Source: Branchiostoma lanceolatum
Lineage: Eukaryota; Chordata; Leptocardii; Amphioxiformes; Branchiostomatidae
Length of the DNA stretch: 64,000 nt
Assembly (NCBI RefSeq): GCF_035083965.1
Contig: NC_089724.1
Location: forward strand, 4,760,001 to 4,824,000
Direction of reading: 5' to 3'
Shown here: piece by piece, positions 1-10,700 of the stretch
Position numbering within the stretch: position 1 is the stretch's first letter
Layout: every line of letters begins with the position of its first letter
The notes under the pieces: generated by a model
The model's database searches: none
The model's input: only the letters and a program-made list of their open reading frames with translations
What the model was told of the DNA's origin: nothing
Position numbers and translations under genes: made by a program

Positions 1-171
1 ACTGACAGTCCCGCGGTACCAGAGTGGCCCCGGTACACACCTGACAACCCCGCCTACATGAACCTGGGGCTGACGTCATCTGCTGACGTAGGGCTGCACC
101 CCGGCAGGGTGGCGCTGTGGAATGACGTCATTCCCAAGATCGCAGCATCGTCCGAAAGGGAGGAACTGTAG
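1..171 (+). CDS. Carboxylesterase/cholinesterase-like protein, 3' terminal coding exon (partial)
   Basis: The frame starting at base 1 is open to a TAG at 169-171. It gives about 56 residues that look like the C-terminal end of the type-B carboxylesterase fold: a WPRYT..NPAYMNLGL segment followed by VALWNDVIPKI. In that family this stretch is the strand and helix after the catalytic histidine, so Ser, Glu and His would lie upstream of the window. The chain ends in ...SEREEL. Many vertebrate liver-type esterases end in HxEL-type ER retrieval signals, so this ending could be a divergent one, but that is inference. The 5' limit of the exon is not visible. The family call is fairly secure; substrate and exact paralogue cannot be told. 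Confidence 0.72.
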   Translation, partial: TDSPAVPEWPRYTPDNPAYMNLGLTSSADVGLHPGRVALWNDVIPKIAASSEREEL

Positions 172-346
172 CCGAATTCTGAGTTATCATACATCAGACA
201 AGATAACTCAGTAAAGTTTTCTTAGGATTCGAATTTTGTTAGGAGGCCGTCTCTAGTCCTTATGATCATAGTGTTCAAGTGCAGACGTGCAATGACTAAG
301 AGGAATCAAATTATTGAAAACCTTTGCTGGCTTCGCAAGGTAACGG

Positions 347-487
347 TTATTCAATCGACTGGATATATTTTGGAAACGGTCAGAAGTTTCAGGTAGTATC
401 CATTACCTTTCGTCAGTCACTGACGACATTTGGTGGGTGGTACCTGAAACGTCTGACCGTTCCTAAATCTATCCAGTTCTTGCGTAT
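347..487. repeat. Hairpin MITE, family A (copy 1)
   Basis: Two arms of about 40 bases are near-perfect reverse complements. The left arm contains actggatatattttggaaac and the right arm ends with a matching aatctatccagt. Between them lies a small palindrome (gtcagtcactgac). Related copies occur at 8343-8420 and 26453-26540 with the same core (cagacgttt / aaacgtctg). No ORF is present, so this is a non-autonomous DNA element. Confidence 0.7.
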
Positions 488-919
488 CTTATTACCTGGC
501 CTGGATGTCTAATCTTCATAGATTTTTATTTGCTTGCTTATAAACAAATATGCATGCATTTCCTCCCGCGTCTTTTGGTCCTTTTTAGCCATTCCAACGT
601 TTGACTGTGCCGTGTATGTAGTACGTAAGTATCAAAACTATTTTTGGCGTATCTTATTACCTGGATGTCTAACCTTCATCAACGTATGTAGTACGTAGAC
701 AATCACATACACTAATGCCAAATTGGCAACGAATGATAGAAATTTACTTGAAAGAAACTAAGAAAATAGAAATACCCCCATCGCCACAACAGGCAGAGCT
801 CACATTATTTTAGCTGAATGCTGAGCAATGATGCGTCTTGTGTATCTAACATGATGACTTATTATCTCCATGAAAAAAGGCTTTTTCATGGAGTACTGTT
901 TTGCTTGCGTTTGGTGTTT

Positions 920-1835
920 GTGTGTATGTTTGTGTCACCGGTCGCTTAAAGTCACCATAACTGTAGAACCTGTACATGGATTGAAATGATTTTTGGTATG
1001 TGGGTGGGTGTTAGGTGGAGGAAGGTCAAGGTCGATTTTGGGCCTCCTAGCATGTGTGACTAGAACTGCAATGGCGTATTTGATAAAATCTTAAATGTAG
1101 AAGAACTGAAGAGTGGATGGACAGATCGTCATGTTCTTTGGTACACAGGTAGGTTAGACCAAGTTGTACACACTTAAGTGCAAACTATGCAGATGAGACC
1201 GAATTTGCATAAGTAAGGAGGTAAATCGTTTGCATGGGTGTCGTCGTATGCTTAAAGTCAGCATAACTGTAGAACGTGTAGATGGATTGTAGTGATATTT
1301 GGTATGTGGGTATGCGCTGGGAGGAGAATGGTCAAGGTCGATTTTGGGCCCCCTGGTTTGTGTCCCTGGAACTGCAATGGCCTATTTGTAAAAATGTTCT
1401 AAAGGGGTTTAACTGAAGAGAGGAACAACAGATTTTCATGTTATTTGGTACGTTGGTAGGTTGGATGGAGATGTACACACTGAAGTTCAAATCATGCGAA
1501 GTTATTGTGTTTGTGTGTGTGTGCGCGTGTGTGTATGTTTGTGTCACCGTGTTTGTATGTATGTGTCACCGGAAGCTTAAAATCAGCATAACTGAAGAAC
1601 GTGTGGATGGATTGAAATGATATTTGGTATGTGGGTAGGTGCTGGGAGGAGAAAGGTCAAGGTCGATTTTGGGCCCCCTGGTATGTGTCACTGGAACTGC
1701 AATGGCGTGTTTGTAAATATTTTCAAAGGAGAATAACTGAAGAAAGGAGCGACAGATTTTCATGTTATTTACTTGGCAGGTAGCTTAGAGAGGGTTGTAT
1801 ACAATGAAGTGCAAATTATGCAAATTGGACTTAAT
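920..1835 (+). repeat. Tandem dispersed repeat, three copies of about 305-325 bp
   Basis: Three divergent copies follow each other. Each begins near a gtcaccgg..cttaaa motif and shares cataactg, atttggtatgtgggt, aaggtcgattttgggcc and ctgcaatggc. The cataactg anchors lie at about 956, 1262 and 1587. A fourth partial copy lies at about 49097-49210, in an intron of the chitinase gene. No terminal inverted repeats or coding potential were seen, and the class is unknown to me. Confidence 0.75.
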
Positions 1836-3384
1836 TTGCCTAAGTAATGGGGAAATCTATATTTGCTGTGTTGGCCTATCCTATATCGGGTATCCTATAT
1901 CCGCGTAAGTGGGTCAATGGTCAACAGCTGTTGGCTTTACCTTGCCAAGCCCATCAATCAATTTAGCAACTGTTGGTTGTTAACAGCTGTTGGCGCTTAA
2001 CAGTCTGTAGGGACTGATTTGACCAGACTAGAAGCTTGACAGCAGGTAGTGAAAGGAACAGTTTTACATGGTTTTAATGTAAGGCAACTCATTCCAGTCT
2101 GTCTGTATGTTTGAGGACCCCAGTTGAATAATATGGGAAAATAGCAAAGAAGAGGTCAAGATCAGTTTCTGTGGATCAAAGGATATATGATGGGGATCCA
2201 AAGCATAAGGTATGTGAAGTAACCAGGACACATCACACATTTGATTATGTGTAAATTCACTTTGACCTGTTAACAGGCTGTTTCTTGCTCATACCATGTA
2301 CCAGTTGTGGTCTGGCTTTATTTTCTCAATGGTTTGGCAATGGTACTGTGGACCACAATATATTTAACGTACAATGCTACCAGTTTATAGGTAACTACGT
2401 AGCACTTTGACATGATCTGGTCACCCGTAACCTTTCCTGCTTATCTATTGTACCCCTGTCTTTTATTCACCTGTAAAGTTGTGTTCTATCAACCGCTGTC
2501 CCTGTCCCTGTTTATAATTTACACAACTTCGTAGGCAAGGTCGGGATGTCTCCAGGTGTCAGAGATACACATGAGAGCCAAAAGAGAAGGAGAAACCAAT
2601 GCACTGAGGCGTAACAGACAACATAAAACAAATATAAACACAACCACCCTGAAGCAGATAAAACATAACATAACAACCCAACAACAAATAACATACACAA
2701 ACCTAACACAACATAAATAAAATAAAAAACAAATTTCATGGAGATTTTGGGTCCTCAGACTCTTGTTAACTTTTTGTTAGGATTATTATTTCTTGAGAGT
2801 CGGAAAAGAATCTAAAATTTTGCTCCTGTAAAAGATATGAGTAGAGAAATGCCATTTCGGCCGACAATTAGCCGTTTGTTTTATCAAGATCTCCATTAGT
2901 GTCACAAAAAGAAACATTATTCCACCTGGAGTCCACTTAAATGATAGATAAAATGAAATGTTTGTAAATGTAAGATGACCGGCACGACTTTATAAGCGAG
3001 AACCTCATGTACTTGCGTCATTTACTCTGTACACTTGAAAAAGCTGCCACAGCGAAACCGGTCGGGGTACTAAACTGAATAAAAGTTCTAAACAGGAACT
3101 ATGCGGCTCCAGAAGTGACTTACTGAGGGATGACTGCGGTGTGAAAGATGTTGGTTAGCTTGAGGAATGAATCCAATCTACTTGTACGGCACAACACTTG
3201 ATATCTCGTACACGTGACTCCGGTAGTGGCTCAAAGGTACTTGGAGGTCTATACCGTCCCCCGTCCCGTGTTTAATGTTGGCTGGTCGGCCATGATGTTT
3301 TTATCATTAAACATATTCAATACACTGGTATTGTCCACATATCAAACGTTGCTTATTGCACATGGATGATTCATATCAATACAG

Positions 3385-3615
3385 TGTTGAAGATGAGTAT
3401 CATTTTCTAATGACATGTCCACCCCTATGCTGTAGATAGGCGAACGCTAATGAATATGATCAACCCAGAATTGGCTGTCAAAAATCAAGTATAGAAACCG
3501 TGAGATTTCAAAAATTACTATCGACCAGAGGGTTTGCTCATTTTGTCCACAATTTGTTGACGACGAAAATCACTTTTTGGTTGTATGACGTCCCAAATAT
3601 TTTGATATACGAGGG
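3385..3615 (+). pseudogene. Decayed LINE 3' ORF fragments (zinc-knuckle tail)
   Basis: In two forward frames there are short stretches resembling the Cys/His tail of CR1/L2-like reverse transcriptases: VEDEYHFLMTCP near 3384-3422, and CPQFVDDENHFLVV near 3545-3585. Both are broken by stops and shifts. The pattern (V-E/D-D-E-x-H-F-L-x-x-C) is typical of LINE C-termini, so I read this as one or two dead LINE tails. Confidence 0.4.
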
Positions 3616-5270
3616 TGATTCAGTATATTTTACAAGTGGCTTCATAACAGGCTCATTTTTTCATCAAATGAGTTGAAATTTGGCACATATGTAAAGGCAC
3701 ATGTCGTCTTGGGGCTGAACCATCTCAGTTTGTTGTTCAAATTTTCATGACAGACTGAGTTTCGCTGACATTTTTGCGTTTTGGCGCCTTCGCGCCGAAA
3801 CGCAATGTCTTGGCTCTTACCTTCGATGCATGCATGCATGCATGCAGGATGCTTCGATGGTTCAACACTGTGTCGCACACCATATGACCTTATATGGCAA
3901 TACCTTCCAAAATTCTTGTATAGCCGTTGTATAGCCAAAATTCTTGTATAGCCGTTGCAAGTGAGCAAGAAATTTCAGGCAGGCTTGATTTGCATGACAC
4001 ATAGGAGGGCGACCGCATGTAACTGCTACAACTGTTATATCATTGCATTGTGGTTTCGGACTTTGATATCCTGAAAAATGACCATATTACATCTATACCA
4101 CAAGATTGCAGAAGACAAAAAATGATTTCGTCAAGAAAACGACCAAAAATCGACATAAATGATACCATGTAGTGAGGTTAAAGCATTATGTACAGAGCCG
4201 CCTATAACACACTACAGCTTTGCTCAACCGGTAACGTCGTAGTACTTCGGATCCGGAGGATCCGGGATCGAGTCCGTGCATGGATTTTTTTCTTTTAAGA
4301 TATTAAATATCAAAAATATATATTAATATCATATTAATCTATCAATATCATATTTATGAATATCATGTTTTTTATTAATAAATAAATAAACATTTCATAT
4401 TTGTTATTCTTAAATATTCATTTGATATATACAAGGCCTTTGTCTTATGAACAGGACTTCATAGATTCCAAACCCGGCATTCGAATTTTTCTGTTCATTG
4501 TAATGGAAAATACCGTGCAGCGGCTTCTATGCCCGGTAAGATGATTCTTGCAAAACACTCACCACTAAACTTCTATTCCCGATGTAAACAGAGGCTCTTG
4601 ATGTTGTTTGCAAAACAGCGATCCTCTGTTACAGTAGCAAATGCTCCATTGTTCAGTATCGACTTCATTCAGACAACAGGGACGTGGAAAGTGACGCCGC
4701 TCGGCACAAAAATATGGGAATTTTCATGAATTTTAGCAAAATTATCCAGGAAAATAAGGAAGAAATGTTGTAAATGCGGAAACCAGAATAATAGGGATGA
4801 GGTAGCTGTTAATTGGTTTAAACACTTGTTTGACATTTGGTAGTCATTTTAGATAGAACCTTAGCTGTTATGAACTTCTATTTCACTTTTAAATTACCAT
4901 AGTGCTGATGATTGAATGGTGCTTTTTCAAATTGCATGTTTTATTGCGTGCTATGTACATAATTATATTGATAGCTTTTATAATGAGCCTATTGTACATT
5001 TTAGAAATAAGTTCAAGTTGTAGGCCAAGACCAGCTTTTTCAAAAGCACTTAAGTTAAGTGCCGTAACTTCAAAATTGCTTTCCCCAATCTGCCTTTCTC
5101 TATTAAAACAGTACTCCTTTCCCAAAATGACAATTTTTCTTATAGACTCAACAGCCCTTGAGTGACTTTCTCTGGCAGATTTTACTTCAAGAAAAGGGAA
5201 AAGACAATTCACACTCACAAACGTAGCCAAAACGCCAGCTTTTTTGAAAAGCACTTATTTTCCGTGTCAA

Positions 5271-5504
5271 GCCCCTGTCACACTTGTGCGTATGTACAAG
5301 TCCGCATGAGTTGCATATCAACATGTTTTGGGTTTAGGTTAAGTTTGCAGCCGAAGAAGTAATTTCTTTGGTTTGATAACTTGACTGCTTAACAGTGGAT
5401 CAAAGTAGAGAACAAATTCCTCCCCGAAAAATTTACTTAAAACAAAAACACGTTACTGCGGAACTCGTGCGCACTTGAACATACGCACAAGTGTGACAGG
5501 GCCC
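5271..5504. repeat. Palindromic MITE, family B
   Basis: The terminal arms gcccctgtcacacttgtgcg and cgcacaagtgtgacagggc are inverted repeats. The match continues inward through a second stretch (caagtccgcatgagtt versus aactcgtgcgcacttg). The middle is an imperfect hairpin with a gatcaaagtagag core. There is no ORF. Two related elements in tandem lie at 7208-7654. Confidence 0.75.
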
Positions 5505-5559
5505 TTAGCGAACGCAGGAGCCCCGGTAGTTTGTATTTTGTTTGTATTGCATACCCGGT

Positions 5560-5930
5560 AGACCGCATGAAGGCGTAACACACCAGGTTTGTACTGAAGA
5601 GTACAAGCTGCATATCCGGACAGATTCATTTGGTTCACACACACCGGGAAGGACCCCTACTCTTTTCGATAAGTGCGTTGGGTTCTTTAACGTGCTTGAG
5701 GTGTGGCTCTCATCAAACACGGGACCTCTACTTAACGTCCTATCCGAGGGACGTCCCTAACCGAAGCTAGGTACTCATTTTCACCTGAGTAAAGTGGGGG
5801 AAGTCGTGTAAAGTACCTTTCCCAGGGGCACAACGTCAACGGGACAAATCATAGAACTCCGGATTCGAACCCGGTTCTGGGGCCAAACACCCTGCCACTA
5901 CGCCACCGCGACGCCACGATTTATCGGACG
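5560..5930 (-). repeat. tRNA-derived SINE (amphioxus type), minus orientation
   Basis: The motif ggattcgaacccgg near 5862-5875 is the reverse complement of a tRNA B box, with a degenerate A-box side near 5900-5925. Downstream in SINE orientation is the shared body also seen at 8020-8262, 42270-42418 and 57050-57345 (aagtcgtgtaaagt, cctttccc..gggcacaac). The distal part carries the extra motif gttctttaacgtgc and a cgggacctc block not present in the other copies. It fits the tRNA-derived SINE class described in Branchiostoma. Confidence 0.7.
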
Positions 5931-6404
5931 GCACTCAGGCTAAACCTCGCCGCCGACCTTACTCCGAACCTACTTCCAGCCATGGTGTGGAGAAGGTTTG
6001 AAGGCGTCTAGAGATAATAGTCTGCTATGTGAACCAGGAGTTAAAACAAATATCCTCGATGTGCACATTCTATTTCATTTCCACTTCTTCTTTCCACAAA
6101 AGAATCCACATCTCCCTTAGTATATAAATGATCGGCTTTCATTCTTCGCTGACGATCACGACCTAATTATGTTACTACTCAGTTTCGTGCTGTGTATATA
6201 AGAGTTAATTCCCAGTGTTTATTGCCCAAAACTGACTTTGTACTTTCTTGTATAGACTAAACTATTTAGCACAGTAGGATTCAAAATGCCATGATAACAC
6301 GCAGCAGTTATCGACCCCGATTGTTTTTTTCAGGGGTTGAGTTGATGAAGACACAGGCAGCGTGGGACAATGATAACGACGCACATATTTGAGCAATAGC
6401 AATC

Positions 6405-6410
6405 TTTATT
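6405..6410 (-). other. Candidate polyadenylation signal for the cyclophilin gene
   Basis: Reading leftwards from the cyclophilin stop at 7731, this is the first canonical AATAAA I noticed on the minus strand (tttatt on plus). It would give a 3' untranslated region of about 1.3 kb that includes the family B MITEs at 7208-7654. No transcript evidence is available. Confidence 0.3.
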
Positions 6411-7207
6411 CCTGTTTCTGTGGGGCATACACGTTTTAAACCAGTGATATTGCCTGTCACCCAATTCTAGCTGCAGTTTAAACATTAGGGGAATATGTGA
6501 TTACAGTAGTGACCTTGTTACTCTTGGAACAAATGCTAAAGCATCTCAGTTTATAGACTTGGGGTAAAAATAAGCCCTAATATGTATAATTATGCATACT
6601 AGTACTTAACATTCTATATGAAAATGTTGACGAAAATTTACCCGTCGAAGGCCAAGCCACTCCTTGGTATATCTACCTCCCTTCCCCCCTCATTAAAAGT
6701 CATGGTTGTATCTTTCAAAAACGATGGTAATATAAGGCTGTTGTTGAATTTGATTTCAAGAAACGATAGGAGCTCCACCTGTGTGGATGGGTATTTCAAT
6801 TTCTTTAAAATCTCTTTCATTCATGTTTTTCATATCTAACCAATTTTGGCATTTGTATTCGTGATAAAATCATGCGCAGTGAATAGAAGGCACAGACAAC
6901 CGCTGTGGTGGCGAAGGAATGACGAATAGAAGCGGAGAAAAAATGCATTTTTGTTGAAAAGCCACCAAAGGTTGCCAATGTCCAGATTCTTCTAAGTCAT
7001 TGCACACTTTCCTGCAACACCGAAATGGTTCTACAGATATAGATACAGAAAAAGTCATCATGTTGAGCAAAATACATCTTAGATTCTACCCTTGTAAAAT
7101 CCACACGTAACCAGTAACATTGCCATTGAATTCTGTCAAAGGTTTTGACAAAAGTAGGTCTTTTATCATAAAGCACAGAAACGCACCAAATTATAACGGT
7201 GGCTTAA

Positions 7208-7654
7208 AGGCCCAATCACACTTGTACGTATATTCAAGTGCGCATGAGTTCCGCAGTAACATTGTTTTGGTTTAAGTCAATTTTCCCCGTGGATCATGGA
7301 GGAAGTTGTTTTCTACTTTGACCCACCGTTGAGCAGTCAAGTTATCAAACCAAACAAATTACTTTCTTCGGCTGCAAACTTAACCTAAACCAAAATCATG
7401 TTAATACGCAACTCATGCGGGCTTGTATATACCACACACTTGTGCGTATGATCAAGTCCGTATGAGTTGTCTAGTAACATTTTGTTTTGGTTTCGATAAA
7501 GTTTAAGGCCGAAGACAAGTTTTTTTGTTCGATAACCAGGCTGAACAACAGTGGGTCAAAGTAGAAAATAACTTATTCTCCACAATCTTTACCTAAAGCA
7601 AAAAGGTTCACATGCGGACTTAAGTAGTATACGCACAAGTGTGAGCGGGGCCCT
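7208..7654. repeat. Two family B palindromic MITEs, head-to-tail
   Basis: The first element opens with ggcccaatcacacttgtacg, and the array closes with cgcacaagtgtgagcggggc. In the middle (about 7400-7465) an aactcatgcgggcttg arm is followed directly by a fresh cacacttgtgcgtatgatc arm. This gives two roughly 220-240-bp copies sharing a junction. Internal sequence matches 5271-5504. Confidence 0.65.
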
Positions 7655-7730
7655 AACACCAAAATTAACACCCTATAAAGATATGCGGGACTTTAGCTAG
7701 CCCTGTGATCAACAGAACAAGAGTTCCATG

Positions 7731-10700
7731 TTACAGCTGCCCGCAATCGGCGATGACGATCTTCTTCGACGTCTTGCCCGACCCAGTGCTCCCGTACGAC
7801 TCGACCTTCTTCACCACGTCATCAAAGCCTTCCACGACCTTCCCGAACACGACGTGCTTCCCGTCCAGCCTGGGGAATACAAACACGTGATACTAGTGAT
7901 AAAGATAATGATTTGTATTGGTCAGACATACCCGTGCAGTGGCAGCCTTTCTAGTGCTGAATTAGTGCAGGGTTTACAATTACATGATGCACATATCACA
8001 TAATAGACAGATGCGTTACATATTTGCTCCACGCTTGCATTTTTTGGAACTGTCGCAAGGGCCTGGGCTGTTGCCATTCGGCGCCAGCAGGTGACCTCAA
8101 TACGACCTTCCCAACCGAATTCACACCTGGGTGGAGTGAGAAAAGTCGTGTAAAGTGCCTTTCCCCGGGGCACAAGATCGGTGACATGACAGGATTCGAA
8201 CCCGGAGCCACTTGGTTCTGAGCTGAACGCTCTGCCGTTAATACGCCACACGACCCCACAAGTCATTGTTCCTACCTCCAAGCAAGTAAAAAGGGGTACA
8301 GATAAAAGTATACTTTCATAGGTACGCCAAAAATAGTTACTCAAGCAACTGGATAAAATTTTGAAACAGTCAGACGTTTTAGACAGCATCCGCTGTCTTT
8401 CGTCAGTGACTAACGATAGGACTGGGAAACCAGATTTATACCAAAACTCTGAATAGATCTGTTAATAGTTTTATAGCCTTTTTGTTTTTATAGCCTTTAT
8501 AGTTTTATAGCCTTTATAGTTTTATAGGCTTTTTGAGGTCATAGGGGTACTTATCCACTGTGTCTAGGACATGGTATTGGAAGGCGGAGCACAACCCTCT
8601 CTTTCCACTTCCTTGTACATCCCCAACCAAAGTCAGGTACCCATTATTACACCTGGCTGGAGTGCATGGGGGAAAGTCGTGTCTTGTGGCTTATGCTAGG
8701 GTCAAATTTCCTAACCGGGGCCCGGCCGGGCTGTTTGCGGAAACGAACAATCAAAGTGTATGTCAATAAATTTGCACAAGCTATGCTCTTAAATAATTTT
8801 GGGTACGTCTTTTGTGTTGCTGTTGTCTTTTATATCATACTTTTCGTTCCCAAAGACTGCCCGGCCGGGCCCCGGATTGGAAATGTGACCCTAGCATAAC
8901 CCAAGAACACAACGTCTAGTCAGGAATGCCAGGATTCGAACCCGTGACCGCTCGGCCATTCGACACCATCAAAGTACACACACATTCACCCCGACCAATC
9001 AAACCATCTGACCAAACAAACTCACCAGAGAGATGGTGGAAGGTGTCAGCTTCCAAAAGACGTTTTAAGATTGACAATTTTGGCACTTTGGAAGTAATAG
9101 TATTGAATCCGCCCGCGATTTAACGTTTAGAGAAAAGTAGTAGAAACTAGAAGTTAAATCGCGGGCGGATTCAATTACTTCTAAAGTGCCAAAATTGTCA
9201 ATCTGAAAACGTCTTTTGGAAGCTGACACCTTCCACCATCTCACTGGCGAGTTTGTTTGGTCAGACGTAGTCGTTAACGCAAGTTAGAAAGCGATTTGTC
9301 GGGAAATAGCTGATACGAATCTGAGTTTCAATGCGATTCACGTGATTGGTCGGGATGACATTAAAACAACGTAACTCACCAAGGAGTCGCTACAGTGCAC
9401 AGAAAGAACTGCGAACCGTTGGTGTTCGGGCCTGCGTTGGCCATGGACAGGACACCCGGACCTACGGACATACAAAATAACAGAAAGATGTTATACAAAA
9501 ATCCACTAATAGTTTCGTCATGTTGGTAAATCTGGGGATGACTAAGTTCCTTGTACACAACCAGAGAGTTAATACTTAGCGGACGTACATGTAGTAGGCT
9601 AGGGTATATCACAGACAGATGTATACTTGACCACATGTTCTCTATATTAGTATTGTTACCTGGATGTCTAACCTTCATAAACGTATGGGGAAACTATATT
9701 CAGGTTCCAAATTGCAACTGAAACCCTGTTTTCATAGATTTTAATAGCATTTCAAATATTTCAAAGTGATACATTGGGTCTATACTGCTCAGGATTATCT
9801 TATGTTTTATTACAATAATGCGATTACGTATTACCAGGCACACCTTACATGTAAATATAGAGGTCTATTAGCAGTGCTAGATATGTGAAATGTAACCAAG
9901 CCAATATGTATCGAATGTTAACTTCCTGCTGTACTGTACTAGTATAGAACAGCGCCTTACCAGTGTGCTTCAGCTGGAAGTTCTCATCCGGGAACTTTTC
10001 TCCGTAGATGCTCTTGCCTCCGGTCCCGTTTCCCTTGGTGAAGTCGCCCCCCTGGCACATGAATTGGGGGATGACGCGGTGGAAGGCGGACCCCTTGTAT
10101 CCCATATCCTTCTCCCCGGTACACAGGGCTCGGAAGTTCTCTGGAGATGAACATTATCTTTTGATCATTTATATAAGAGAGTTTTTAATATGTACATATG
10201 TATTTAGAATATTGTTATAGCTCGTTATGCTGTCCATTGTAATGTCTTGTCTTTGTCCGCAGGGCTAGCCCTTTGTAATAGCCACAGGCTAGTTGGTCAG
10301 CCCTGGCTGAACCAATAAATACATAAAATAAAATTGATGTACATGGCAGTTGTACCCAACGTTCCCCAGTATAATACACTCCTGTATATCTAAACTGTGC
10401 ATACGGATTTATGCGATCGGAGTGGCGGATTTATGTTAACATCAATGGAGGTTATAGATGTATAGCTCTCTAATGCCACATCGGTGGTATGCACAGTTTG
10501 GATATACAGGAGTGTATTATACTGGGGGATGTTGGGTTAGTTGGAGACCTGTTTGGGCGTATCTTTTCTTTCAGGGTGGAATTATGTTAGAAGACGCTAA
10601 CTCTCAATTAGTACGCTTTGCGTAATTATGACATTATACACATCTATAGGTCTGACTCTTCGATGCTCAACTAGGCGACGTCACAAGTGATGAATGAATG

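Larger units (their letters stand above)
172..7730. other. Repeat-rich intergenic region without a recognised gene
   Basis: No exon with family resemblance was found on either strand. The stretch holds a hairpin MITE (347-487), a three-copy tandem repeat (920-1835), decayed LINE tails (3385-3615), an AT-rich block (about 4290-4440), palindromic elements (5271-5504 and 7208-7654) and a tRNA-derived SINE (5560-5930). The 3' untranslated part of the cyclophilin gene probably occupies its right end. In 1840-3380, 4440-5270 and 5935-7200 I see nothing beyond short low-complexity runs. Confidence 0.6.

Noticed and set aside
7741-8003. Plus-strand frames over the cyclophilin last exon
   Set aside because: Antisense shadows. 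The minus strand gives an unmistakable cyclophilin C-terminus.
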